Source: Folioceros fuciformis (Eukaryota > Anthocerotophyta > Anthocerotopsida > Anthocerotales). Taken from it: 24,099 nucleotides of DNA. The DNA is taken from NCBI GenBank assembly GCA_049999805.1, contig JBNGIO010003635.1:1-24099 (forward strand). The letters are read 5' to 3'. Position 1 is the first letter of the stretch. Each line of letters starts with the position of its first letter. A model generated the notes under the pieces. It was not told the origin of the DNA and made no database searches. It was given only the letters and a program-made list of their open reading frames with translations. The position numbers and the translations under genes were made by a program. Below, piece after piece: positions 10,002-20,574 of the stretch.

Positions 10002-10257
10002 GTTGGTCACAATGCCAGCAATGCTGTTTCCTCACAAGCAACCTTGCGTGCTTAGTATGACATTCCGCTTTCAATTTCGAGAGTGGTACGCAGAGGTCCT
10101 ACGCCAACCTAGCACGGCATCTTCAAACTGCGGTCATGTCACTATCTCCCAGCTAATGCTCCAGGACCTCGCAGTCCTGACAGCACACGTAGAGAAAGGA
10201 AGACAGAGTAGCACGGTTACACGTACAGATTTGAAAATCCCTGGCTGGTAAACGACT

Positions 10258-11805
10258 CTACCTGTCAAATACTACAGCTACCTTCCCTCTCCCACGGGTC
10301 TGGGACCGGGACAGGGACCGGAAGTGGGTCTGGTTGAGGTTCTGCTCCTGGTCCTGCAACTGGTTCGCCCAAACAGCTGTTTGTTCCATGCTTTGCTCGA
10401 AGGACGTTACCGGCTCGTATCCCAGCTCCTTCGTCGTTTTGGCACTGCTGAGAGTGAGGTTACAGCAGACGAGAGCCAAAACCTGTCGACTCCAATACCT
10501 CCCTTTCCAGAAGGATGCAAAGCGGGGAGGCAACTTTTCAATCACTTTGGCCAAATTCCATCGAGCATCAGGAAGCACTCCCTCGGATGTGGGAACTCTC
10601 AGGTCTGGTATGCACTGCGCATATCTTGAGAAAAATGTTCGGGCTAGCATCGGCGACTCCCCTGCCAAACGTGCAAGAGTCAATTCTAATCCTCAACTTG
10701 CGTCAATAGTAAATGCATCATTTGTTCTGCACATTACAACCACAAAGATTGGCAGGCACTCACGGTCTTGGAAGTGGTAAGCTTGCTTAGAGCGGCCTTT
10801 GACAGCAGTAAGACGGAGGCCCACCGCTAGATTACGAACAGACAAAATTGAAACCCGCAAGTCATCGGGTTTGGCGAACTGCCACTTCTTGCTTACCATA
10901 GCATTTCGCAGAAACTCGAGCAAAACACCATCGTGTGGCCCGTGAACCAAAGGTATCCTGGATGTGTGGTCGAATGAGACATAATCTCTTCGTCTGCTCT
11001 TCAAATCCTCACGTAGCTAGAGATGTGCGTTGAATTACCTGACACAAGCAGTCCAGAAAGAGCCAGTGGCAGCCGCCAAAGCAATGTCCTCTGCAATTGA
11101 ACAAGCTGTTGCATAGCGGAGAAAGGGTGCAGGATTTCTGGGATCGTCTTCTTCAGCACCTACAACCCCAGCCTTAACCTTTCTTGGACGCTGGAACACT
11201 GCGATTGAAGAGACATGCACAAATCTGGGAACATTTGCGGCCTGCTTGGATCAAACAACAGCGGTGAGCAAGAGTGTGAAGTTTTGGCAGATCTGCAGAT
11301 GCTGTCACTCTCAACCCCATATGGGATCATGATCCAGAACGACGGCAGTCTACGTCTTACTTTTGCTGCTTCAATCAACTTGTGAGTGCCTTCCACTACG
11401 TCTCTCAAAGACAGGTCCCACGAATCTACTGCCAGAAGGTGATACAAAACATCGCATCCCCTCATTCCTGAACACACAGTCCTAACGCTAGCTCAAACCA
11501 TGCAGCAAGGGGGGATCAAAACCGCTTTGCAATCTTGAGAACAGGCTAAAAGCAAATGCAAAAGTGCCTTGTATAAGCAACTCTGGGGGATCGTTCACGT
11601 CGCCTCGAAGGACTTCGACGTAGTCATCAACCAGGGGCAGGAATGCAGCTGATTTCGGGTCAACCTCTGCAACAGCTTCCCGTATGACAGCATCTGCTTT
11701 TTCAGAAGGGGAAAGGACCACCACAGTGTCGCCATGATCGCCTACGAGGTACTTCACTAACTCCCTGCCGATGAATCCAGGTGCCCCCGTCACAAACGCC
11801 CTCAT
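10258..11805 (-). CDS. Extended short-chain dehydrogenase/reductase (NAD(P)-binding, 3-beta-HSD/DFR-like)
   Basis: Exons (minus strand) are 11805-11582, 11481-11361, 11241-11039, 10957-10764 and 10661-10258, with GT-AG introns of 81-119 bp and compatible phases, giving about 381 residues. The N-terminus MRAFVTGAPGFIGRELV carries the TGxxGxxG dinucleotide-binding motif (residues 6-13). Further extended-SDR landmarks are LRGDVNDP, the GCDVLYHLLAV region, FVHVSSIAVF (catalytic Ser region, 126-127), RIPLVHGPHDGVLLEFLR, VRNLAVGLRL, and the C-terminal AKTTKELGYEPVTSFEQS with W a few residues later. The substrate cannot be told; relatives act on sterols, flavonoids or nucleotide sugars. One oddity is that the YxxxK site reads Y158-A-T-A-C162, with Cys where Lys is expected, while the following S-I-A-E keeps the family spacing. 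The tail after residue ~350 is Gln/Arg-rich and not recognised. Confidence 0.85.
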
Positions 11806-12609
11806 CTCTACACCTCCTCCAAATCTCTACGTGTCACTTACATCCCAGCCCTGGGAGTTATGAGTTAATCAGAACACAAGAAGACACAGCTCAAATTCTT
11901 CCGCAAGAAATTGCTCGACTGGGCACAAGACACGATGATCAGATGTGCAATGTTATGGCCACGTAGAAACATTAAGAAGAGCACAGTGCCGAGCACCTGG
12001 GACACTTTTATAGGAATATACAACAGCCACGGGCGAGATGTTATTCCTTCCTTGCTATTTTCATGACCCTGACACTGGTCCCCCGTGTGGCAAATGAGAC
12101 GAGGAAGCGGGAAACCAGCGGACTCTCCTCTGGACCCACTGTAGCAAAACTTTCTGCAACTTCGAGAGCACACGCAACTGGCAGCCCATAACGGGAAACA
12201 ACTTGATCCCGCTTAGTCGGAAGGAGCGCAAGCTACTTGCTGCAGCAGGTGTCTGAGCAGAGCTTAACACTCATGAAATTGAACCAACGGGCTCAAGCGA
12301 GGGTGTGGTCGACATCATATCGTCTGTGCTGCCATACAGATCGTTCTCCAACAAGTTTGCGAAATCCCGATCCACTTTCGAGATGCAAACCAAGGCCCCT
12401 GCAACCACTCAGCCCCAGGGATAGAACACCCGAGACCTAGCTGGCCTCCAGTCGGTGGCCCTCCAAGCCCTTGCTTGTACTGCTGAAATCGTGCAGATGA
12501 CAAGGCCACCGCACGCAAGGACCATAATGACGCTAAATCCCGTCCGGGCAATTAGATAGGAACATTCATTATAGGTGATATACAGCACATATACAGCACA
12601 TCAAACAAC
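11806..12609. other. Intergenic between the dehydrogenase gene and the copia element
   Basis: The proximal half is the likely promoter and 5' UTR of the minus-strand dehydrogenase gene. The distal half (about 12.1-12.6 kb) contains no recognisable gene. It also lacks a copy of the 3' LTR sequence seen from 21596 and a tRNA-Met-type primer-binding site, so the left end of the copia element could not be placed. Confidence 0.5.
12006..12012 (-). promoter_or_regulatory. Candidate TATA box of the dehydrogenase gene
   Basis: TATAAAA on the minus strand lies about 200 bp upstream of the dehydrogenase ATG at 11805, a plausible distance allowing for a 5' untranslated region. Confidence 0.4.
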
Positions 12610-13500
12610 ATGGGTACCACCATTCACAACTACAATGTTGACATCAAAGATCGGGATCGTTTTAATGGTTCTGATTATGATACATGGGTGGTTCGCATGA
12701 CCTCCATACTTGATGAGGCTGACCTCATGGGGATAGTGGATGGCATAGAACCAGAGTCATCCTCAATACTGTAAGCACAAATGAGGGCGACGTCGATCAA
12801 TGGAAGAAAAAGGACAAGAAAGCAAGGAAGCTTATACTCGCAGGACTTGAGCGACAAACGTTACATCAAGTTGATGGAACAACAACCTCAGCCCAAGCTT
12901 GGCCACAGCTTGCAAACTTGTACCAAGCAGAAGATCTTGGCACCATGGTGGTAGCAGTGATTTGTTCTCACTAAGAATGAAGGACACAGATACGGCCCAC
13001 CACCATATATCTATCTTCAAGACAGCCCGTGCAAAACTGGCTAGCTCCGGCTTGCAGCTCGATGAGGTGAAGGCAACAGCCGTGTTTTTATACACCCTGT
13101 CATCAAGCCACCATGACTTTATTACCTCACAAAACCCCAGAATTCGGGACGCTCAAAAAGCCTTCAAGAAAGGTAGACAAGCTCAGAAAGATGCCGAGGG
13201 CATACTTACTGAAGTTCTCTCGGCCTTCATACAAGACAATCTTACCAGACAAGCTTCCTGAAGCTCCAAACCCAGCCGCATCATGTATGTGGGTCCTGGT
13301 CGTGGCCGAGGCTGGTCCAATAGGTCACAACAACGATCAGAAAGATATGATCACTCATCAAGTAGACCACCCCAAACTAGACAAGGCCCAAATCAGAGGA
13401 AGAAAGGCAGTTGTAATTGGTGTTGAATCCCATGACACAAGGAGAATGAATGCAGAAAGAAGACTGCAGGAATACCTCAAAGAGCACCACCTACAGTTAA
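12610..13500 (+). pseudogene. Copia gag relic with CCHC zinc knuckle
   Basis: The ATG at 12610 opens with RDRFNGSDYDTWVVRM, the copia gag start, and hits a TAA at 12772. Coding continues in a second frame (VDQWKKKDKKARKLILAGL, then AWPQLANLYQ) and, after another shift, in a third frame (FSLRMKDTDTAHHHISIFK, then AVFLYTLSSSHHDFI). A basic RG-rich linker leads to a zinc knuckle at 13412-13453 with C-x2-C-x4-H-x4-C spacing, interrupted by two TGA codons (13424 and 13433). Confidence 0.85.
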
Positions 13501-13603
13501 TGCTACCTCGACAACCAATACGTATACACGAAGATCTCCAGTGTCATCATCACCAGGGATTATGGCAGTCTACATCACCAGAAATCCAGTTGACCATATT
13601 GGA

Positions 13604-13831
13604 TAGTACCTTGACTCTTGTGCATCATTGCACATCTGCCACACACGATCTTTCTTTACCACTTATTATCCAGCTCCTTCTAATGAATTCGTGTTGTTAA
13701 GAGATGATTCAGGACTTCGAGTGGAAGGCAGAGGGGAAGTACCACTTACCCTCACTGACCAAACTCAACTTCTCCAGGTAAACGTCCTCCATGTACCTAC
13801 AATGGTGAAGAACTTGATATCAGTCTCATAG
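13604..13831 (+). pseudogene. Copia aspartic protease relic
   Basis: Frame 13604 gives YLDSCASLHICHTRSF, the copia protease active-site block. The catalytic Asp and Ser are present (13613-13618), but the following Gly is replaced by Cys. A frameshift then leads into the long frame ending QVNVLHVPTMVKNLISVS, the usual end of this domain (VL.VP....NLISVS). A TAG follows at 13829. Confidence 0.75.
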
Positions 13832-13834
13832 CTA

Positions 13835-14960
13835 ATGAAGACACATCAATTTACTTTAACCTTTAACAACACCTATTGTATGCTAACAAAGATAGGCCAT
13901 TTACATGCCTCAAGTACAGGCTACCTTGTACAAGACATATACAAATTGGATGCCACATCCAGCAAGTACAAGCAGTCACATGATACTGCTATGGCCGTGG
14001 CAAAAAACCAATCAAGTAAGTCGAAAGAAGCACTAAAATGGCACCTTTGTCTTGGTCACCCAAGTAATGAACGACTACAACAGGTTACAATAGCTAATCT
14101 ATACATTCATTGACGGAATCGAGAAGTTACCAGATCTTACGTTCTGCGAGACATGTATCCTAGCCAATAAACGACAAGACATGTTTCCCACTCATCAGCC
14201 AGACCAGAACAACACACTTCTAAAACTTGTTCACTCGGATCTATGTGGCCCTATGGCCACACCCTCACTCGGGGGTGCAAGATACTTTCTAACATTCACA
14301 GATGATTTATCAAGAATGTGCTTTACTTACACATTGATGCTAAAAAGCCATACTTTTGAAACTTTTCAAACATGGCTGGCACTTGTGGAGACACAGACAG
14401 GTTGTAGACTCCGTTGCCTCCGCTCAGACAATGGCGGGGAATTTGTCTGCGAACAGTATGATAGCTTCTATCAAGACAGGGGAATAGTGCGTCAGCTCAC
14501 AGTAGCATACACACCCCAGCAAAACGGGGTCACTGAGAGGTTAAACCAACCCCTACAAAGGATGGCAAGAGCAATGATGAGACATGCGGGCTTGAGCAAA
14601 GGTTATTGGGCTGAGGCCATAGCCACAGCCACATACCTACGCAACAGGCTTCCCTCTTGCTCCATCCACGGCTTAACACCCTATGAGTAATGGACAGGCT
14701 CTAAGCCGTCGATTCTGCATCTCCGTATATTTGGTTGCATAGCGCCTACAGTTTCATCCCTGAACCCAAATGGAAGAAATTTGATGATAGGGCATATTGA
14801 TATTCATAGATTACGGTGACTGGATCAAAGGCTACAAGTTGTTCAACCCACAAACGAGAGCTGTTACCTTTGCAAGGAGCGTCACCTTCCACGAGGATCC
14901 CCTACTCATGCGAGCACGATCAAATGACGTTGTGGACCATAACATTTCGTCTCCATCAGA
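13835..14960 (+). pseudogene. Copia pre-integrase and integrase (DDE) relic
   Basis: The GAG-pre-integrase motif KWHLCLGHPSNERL and the C-x2-C of FCETCILANK form the HHCC zinc region, separated by a frameshift near 14100. The core carries the catalytic triad: D in LVHSDLCGP (14238-14240), D in LRSDNGGEF (14427-14429) and E in NGVTERLN (14535-14537). The last two are 35 residues apart, as in the D,D-35-E family. A TAA at 14688 interrupts the chain. The C-terminal block (FIDYGDWIKGYKLFNP and VTFARSVTFHED) continues in another frame to about 14905. Confidence 0.9.
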
Positions 14961-15600
14961 TCTTGATCAAACCCCTTCCACAGATTTTGAAGACGAGACT
15001 CCTACATATGTTCCTCAAGAGGACTCTCTTTGAAACTCAGCCTCCGGCCCCAGTGCACACAGCGCTCGCTCCCGCTGCTTAGCCCCCTACTCCAATGGTG
15101 CCTGCTCCTGTTACACCACCACCACAACCTCCTAATCTGATTTTTGGAGATATTCCTCCACGAAGCCATTCCAGATGTCATACAACCTGTGGAACCACAT
15201 GTCCTTATACCTGGACAGGCTCGCGACCCCCCTGACGACCTTCAGGTAGCTCCTGCTCCCAAACAGGAAGCTCATGACGAATCATCACATACTACCAGGA
15301 CTCTACGACCGCGACATAATCTTAGGGCTCCAAGCTGCTACCGATCCGACGACTTTGTGACAAGTTTACCAACTACCCAACGCAATGGGAGGCAAGGAAG
15401 GGAAAACAATGGAGCTCACCAACACCCCTATGCTCCAAATGCTTCCCTTGGCGATTATGAAGATCTGCTTGAAGATGACACGAATAATTCTAACTCAATT
15501 AATATTGCAGAAGATATTGGCCACTCATTACCTTTCAGCAACGTATTATTCGAACTCACTCCTGATCATGTCAACGAGATAAACCAGGCACTGCTCTCCC
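14960..15600 (+). pseudogene. Linker between copia integrase and reverse transcriptase
   Basis: A low-conservation, proline-rich linker region typical of copia polyproteins, with several stops. From 15144 a frame runs into the RT N-terminus, containing RTLRPRHNLRAPSCY and then the block ALSGPECEEWLKAIDSQWKS (15638-15697), which immediately precedes RT in this family. Confidence 0.7.
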
Positions 15601-15873
15601 GCATATGGGCTTTTGAACACATCGTTCCTGTTGATGAGGCCCTCTCAGGTCCTGAATGCGAAGAGTGGCTTAAAGCCATTGATTCGCAATGGAAGTCACT
15701 CATACATAATGAAACTTGGAAATTAGAAGACTTACCTCCCCAGAAGAACTCCTATCTCATGTAAATGGGTATTGCGCAAGAAGTACAATGCTGACGGCAC
15801 TTTATCTCGCTATAAGGCTCAACTCGTTGCTAGAGGCTTCAACCAAAAGCCTGGAGTTGATTATGATCCGGAC
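15600..15873 (+). pseudogene. Copia reverse transcriptase, N-terminal part
   Basis: ECEEWLKAIDSQWKSLIHNE and, after a TAA and frame change at about 15762, KWVLRKKYNADGTLSRYK, then AQLVARGFNQKPGVDYDPD. This is the conserved start of the copia RT domain. It ends abruptly at 15873, where the nested element begins. The RT continues at 19962 on the far side in the same codon phase. Confidence 0.9.
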
Positions 15874-16099
15874 TGTGGAGACCACATGGTAGATAGGCCT
15901 CTTAGAAAATGGGTGGTATTTGTTTTTTTTGGAGTTTTGATAGAATTCCTTGAAGAGGTAATTAGGAAACTATGTTAGATAAGGCTAGATTAAATATGAG
16001 GATCAGGAGATAGTGGTGGTACAGTTTAGAAAGTCAACAATCGTCTAGATAACCTGTGGCCGTGGAAAATATGAAGTAGGGGGTAGGGTGTGCCCATGG

Positions 16100-18115
16100 A
16101 GAGGGACGCCGGCGTGTGTGGAACCCTAAGTCGGGCATGTGAGGGTGAGTTGGGGCCTCAGGAGCGTGCGGAAGGCGGTTGGGCATAGGCATGGAGGTAG
16201 GGTGCCTAGGCCTGTCTTGGCCTCCGGCCAGGTGGCCGGGGCTGAGGATCTTGGCCGGTAGGCAGGCTGGCCTCCTGCTGGGATGGATCTTGACAGGCTG
16301 ACGGATCGGTGGCTTCAAGCCCAGGCAAGATTCAATAGGCCGAGGGCCGGCTGGCTACTGAGGAGCCTGGCCCGCAGCCCAGCCCGGCCCAGCTGCAGGC
16401 AAGCTGCAGGCGGATCTGCTGGGCTAGCTGCCTGGCCAGATCTAGGAGGGCAGGTCGGCCTGGAGGGTGGCTGGGCCAGTGGAGGCCCGGCTATGCAACC
16501 AGCTGGGCTAACCGGCTGGATGCGGTTGCGGGCGGACTAGCGGTGGGCAGATTCGACCAGGCAGCCAGCCCGGCCCAATAGCAGCAGGGCCGGGGAAGGA
16601 CTGATGGCTGGATCTGGAGGCCGGAGACCAGCTAGCGGTCTCTGGCCAGTCGGCCTGGGCAAGTAGGTGACAGCCAGGGGAATCGAGCAAGCGGGCAAGC
16701 TGGCAAGGGGGGCTTGCCAGATTCGGCTGGCTTCCGCCGCCGGATCTAGCTAGCCAGCAGGCTGGCCAGGCGGCTGGCAGTAGTGGCTGAGGCAGCTAGC
16801 TGGCGGGCTCAGGTGGCCCCCTGGCTGGATCAGGTGACAGGCCTCCGGAGGCATTGGCTGCTTGGCCGGATTCAGAGGGAGAGCAGGCCAGCTTGCGGCC
16901 TCTGGCAGGCGGATCCTGCTAGTGGCAGACCAAGTAGGTGGATCTAGGAGGCCAGGTCGGCGGCGGGCTGGCTGGCAAGCGGCCGGCAAGCGATCTTGCA
17001 GGCAGATTTGGCCAGGCAGCCGCCTGGCACAGGCTGGCTGGCTGAGGGAAGTCCTAGCCGGAGGGAGTGTCGGATCGGCAGGCTGGCTGCCTACCAAATC
17101 CGAAAGGCAAGAGGCCGGGGTGGGGCCTCTAGGGACGCTGGAGACCAGGCAGGCGGATCCTTCCAATGGCGGGCCAGGCAAGGCTGCCAGATCCAGGGAG
17201 ATGCTAGCCGGATTGCCAGACAACCCAACCCGGTCTTGGCAATAGGAGGTCGGCGAAGCTAGGCCAAAGCTAGGAGCAGGCCAGGAAGGCTGGCGGCTGG
17301 CTGGCCGGCCGGATTTGGACCAGCAGCACAGGCAGGCCAGGCGGGTGCGGTCGGCCTGGCGGGGTGATGGAGGCGGGTTGTCGGCAGGGTGCTTTAGGCA
17401 TGGCAGGCCGGGGCAGGTTTAAGGCAGGCCGTGTGGCTGCAGGGGGCGGGATCCGGTGGAGGCAGGTAGGCTGGTCGAGGCCGGGCAGAGCAGGCCGGCT
17501 TGCGGGCAGCCTGGCTGGACGACGGGTAGACCGGTTGCAGGGGGAATTCAACCAGATAGCCGGGCTGATCCGGCTGGCTGGCAGGTGAATCCAAGCCCAA
17601 CAGAATTGCTAAGACTGGATAGGGCCGGGATCGCAGGATCCAAGCAACCATGGCAGGCTGGCCGGGATCGCGTTTGGCAGGTTGACTGGCTAGACGGCAC
17701 TGAGCGGCCTAGATCGGGATCTAAGCTGGCGGCTGCTAAGCGGGCAGACTGGATCCAGGTGGTTGGCTAGCCTAAGCGGATGGCAAGGCAGCTAGCTACT
17801 GGTGGCTGGATAAGCGGCTAGCCGCGGTTGGAGCCAGGCACGCGGCCTGGCTGATCAGCTAGCAGGGGTGGCTGAAGAGGACACGCATTTGGATAGGCGA
17901 TCAGCTGGGGGGCGACTGGCTGGCTGGATCTAGCCATACATCTAGTTGGCGGGCTGGCCGAATTAGGGCCAGATCGCCAAGCAGCTGGCAAGCGGGCCAG
18001 CAGCGCAGGCAGGCCAGAGGTGGCGTCGGATTGCCAAGTAGCCACCGGGCTAGTCGGAAGTAGGTTGGCAGGGGGCTGGCTGGCGGAGCAGAAGGAGAAG
18101 GGCAACTTGCCTAAC
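16100..18115. repeat. G-rich degenerate minisatellite-like block
   Basis: About 2 kb of strongly G-skewed, GC-rich sequence is built from recurring GGCTGGC, CCAGGC/GGCAGG and GGATC[C/T] motifs, with GGATC-like sites every few tens to about 150 bases. The composition removes stop codons from several frames at once. The many overlapping open frames of 60-157 codons on both strands are compositional, with Ala/Gly/Pro/Arg-rich translations and no domain. Confidence 0.75.
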
Positions 18116-18954
18116 ACGTCCATGCTACCCTCGCGCCTTCACTTTACAAAAGACGACTCTCATGTTGATGGGGACAGGTCGGTTGCACTGGTTTCTACCT
18201 CGAGGTGGCTGGGGCTAGAGATTCCCAGGTTGCTCTGCCTGTGGAATCAGATAGTGAGAAGAACCGTAGGGTTTGACGTCGGTGCGTATTCCTCTTGAGT
18301 GTGGTGGTTGTGGCCAGCTCTCTTTCCAGGCGATCACAGGTGCTGGGAGACATGTTGGAGCCGCTTGGTTTTGTTGGCAGGGGAAACCCTAACCTGCAGG
18401 ACTGGGCCCAACAGGAGAAACTGTGTAAGAACTAGGTTATTCTATGATGGTGTTTTCTTATAGGGAAAGTAAGTGGAGGGAGTGCGCCTCATCTGCTACC
18501 AAACGATGGTTACAAGGTGGATGGAAAGCAACTCAAGTCTGGCTTTTGGCAAGAAGGCCACGGTGGCCTAGACAATGGTCGGTGGTGCAGGCCTCTATGA
18601 GAATGGGTGCAGGCAGAGCTAAGACAGGTTGAGGGACCTGCGAACTGCCTGATGATAATTATGGGGACAAGGGATTGGGGGAATGCCACCTCAGGTGCCA
18701 TGTCTACAAGGTTACGTCATCAGGGGTACTAGAAGGGCAGCTATGCCAGGTCATGGGCTCCTTGGCCAGCAAGATAGGGAGTAGATGATTGGAGGAAGGT
18801 GGAGTCCCTAAGGATTGCAGATGATCTGAGAGAAAGGAGAGGATCGAAGAGAGAGGAAAAGAGTGTCGAGAGGCACTAACGATTTTGGCAGTCTTGAGAG
18901 GTTGGTCAATTTTGGTGAGAGCACCCAGTGGTCTCTAAGGGACACAACCGTCGG

Positions 18955-19032
18955 GGTTAGAGTTAAGTTAGGTTAGAGTTATGTTAGGTCAGAGTTAGAG
19001 TTAGGATTAAGTCGGAGTTAGGTTTAGGTTTT
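18955..19032 (+). repeat. Degenerate GTTAGG/GTTAGAG hexamer-like array
   Basis: Repeated GTTAG[A/G]G, GTTAAG and GTTATG units form a short, imperfect array within the nested insert. It resembles telomere-type repeats only loosely, as it lacks a regular TTTAGGG unit. Confidence 0.65.
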
Positions 19033-20387
19033 GACGAGTGGAGGGTTTTGTCTGAGGCCTGCTGACCTGGTTAGGTAGTGATAGGGGGTTCCTAGCGAAG
19101 GGAGTATAAGAGGCCAGGCCTGTCATTGAGGGGGGAGGCTTTTTTTGGTGAAGAGTGCCCTTGACCTTCTGTGCAGGCTGCTGGGTTAGAGGGATTAATA
19201 AGTGTGCACATGCACCTCGGCCTTGATTCCCCATGCCACAAGGGGAATGTTGCGGCTCCCAAAATCGCCGAGATCTGGGTGGTCAGATCCGCAGAAGTTG
19301 ACCTTTCTTGCAAGCTAGTTGGGTGGTTGGGGTACCTTGACGTCCCTAAGGGGTTTCCAATGCGACAGATTGCAGGGCTGTGAGCCGAGGAGGCTATCCA
19401 GCCTAAGTTTGCACATCCTGGCCTCAAGGGCTGCAAGTGAGGGGCTGTTGTGTTCCAAAATCCAGGAGTGAGACGTGGAGGCGAAGGGTTGAAGAGTTGA
19501 AGTGTTGGGGCAGAGATTTGAAATGCTGGAGAAGTGCTGGAGTAGAGACTTGAGGTCTAGAGTTTGGAGTTGTTGTGCTGGGATTGAAGTTCTCAATCAG
19601 CTGCTGAGGTGGCTGGCATTTAGGGCTGAGAGTGGAGGTCGAGGCCAAGGCTAGGGCCTCCTCTCAGCTGCTGAGGCGGCTAATACCAGGAGCTGGAAGT
19701 GAGAGCTGAGGATGATGCTGAGTCCTCATTCAACTGGGGTTGTGGTTGGTGTTGAAGACAGGGTTCTAATCTTTTTGCTATAGTGTGGTTAGGTCTAGGA
19801 GCTGGCTGATAGATTGGATTAGATTTGGGCAATGTGGGGAAGATTGTGGGGAACCTTGACACTAGTTCACTCCCTTGGAAGCGAATCCTAGTACTACGAC
19901 GATAATAAGGGGAAGTGTGGCCCTTGGTGGTTCTAGGGTGCAAGTTCCACTCCACACATACCTATACTCACCTGTAGTAAGACCAGAATCAATATGGTTT
20001 ATCTTAGCCATAGCAGCCATTGAAGATCTCATACTCTACCAAATGGATGTAAATACAGCTTTTCTCTATGGCAAGCTGGAAGAAACTATCTACATGAGCC
20101 AACCCAACATGTATGTTGACCCTAAACACGTACACCAAGTATGTAGATTGCTCAAAGCACTGTATGGATTAAAACAAAGCGCAAAAATCTGGTGTTTACG
20201 AGCTGACACACATCTTAAGTCTTCGGGGTTTGTACAGAGTCATGTGGATTCCAATGTATACATATTGATCACAGAAAAAATGGATACGCATTCCTATGCC
20301 TCTATGTCGATGATTGTATTATTGCAATGAGCACACAATCAACTCTATCCAAAGTCAAAGAAATACTTAGCAAGGAATTCTACATGA

Positions 20388-20551
20388 AAGATGTAGGAGA
20401 ACTCAAATACGTTTTAGGTGTTCAAGTTGAACAAAATTTATCTCATCATGAGATTTGGATCCACCAACAAAGATGTAGGAGAACTCAAATACGTCTTAGG
20501 TGTTCAAGTTGAACGAAATTTATCTCATCATGAGATTTGGATCCACCAACA
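20388..20551 (+). repeat. 82-bp tandem duplication inside RT
   Basis: Copy 1 (20388-20469) and copy 2 (20470-20551) differ at two positions (GTT/GTC and AACA/AACG). Because 82 is not a multiple of 3, the duplication shifts the frame. The near identity, compared with the heavy decay around it, indicates a recent local duplication or an assembly artefact. Confidence 0.9.
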
Positions 20552-20574
20552 AAAAAAAAAAAAAAAAAAAAAAA
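20551..20574 (+). repeat. Poly(A) run of 24
   Basis: Twenty-four uninterrupted A residues directly abut the second copy of the 82-bp duplication, within RT coding sequence. Homologous coding resumes a few bases later (NDILKRM). Slippage at a short A-rich codon run is the simplest explanation. Confidence 0.9.

Larger units (their letters stand above)
15874..19956. mobile_element. Nested insertion (~4.1 kb) in the copia RT, TG...CA ended; possible solo LTR or non-autonomous LTR element
   Basis: The insert begins TGTGGAG and ends CTCCACA, a 7-bp terminal inverted repeat with the TG...CA ends of an LTR. Flanking pentamers CGGAC (15869-15873) and CATAC (19957-19961) match at 3 of 5 positions and could be a decayed 5-bp target duplication. 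Recognisable RT sequence stops at one edge and resumes at the other in the same codon phase. Inside are an AT-rich start, a G-rich degenerate repeat block (16.1-18.1 kb), a GTTAGG-like array (18955-19032) and a TATAAG motif (19105). No transposase, gag or RT was recognised. A very large solo LTR fits the ends best; a transposon of another class cannot be ruled out. Confidence 0.6.

Noticed and set aside
10324-10780. Plus-strand open frames of 101-148 codons opposite the dehydrogenase
   Set aside because: Shadows of the minus-strand SDR exons, which carry clear family motifs.
10897-10957. Splice donor GTAAGC at 10896 in the dehydrogenase
   Set aside because: Although it looks like a donor, reading through it gives the conserved KKWQF...VRNLAVGLRL block in frame, so the exon was extended to 10764.
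16034-18123. Many open frames of 60-157 codons on both strands in the G-rich block
   Set aside because: Compositional: overlapping frames on both strands, repetitive Gly/Ala/Arg/Pro content, no motif and no consistent start context.
18955-19032. Telomeric TTAGG-type array
   Set aside because: Units are irregular (GTTAGAG, GTTAAG, GTTATG, GTTAGG) with no fixed period, so it was called only as a degenerate repeat.
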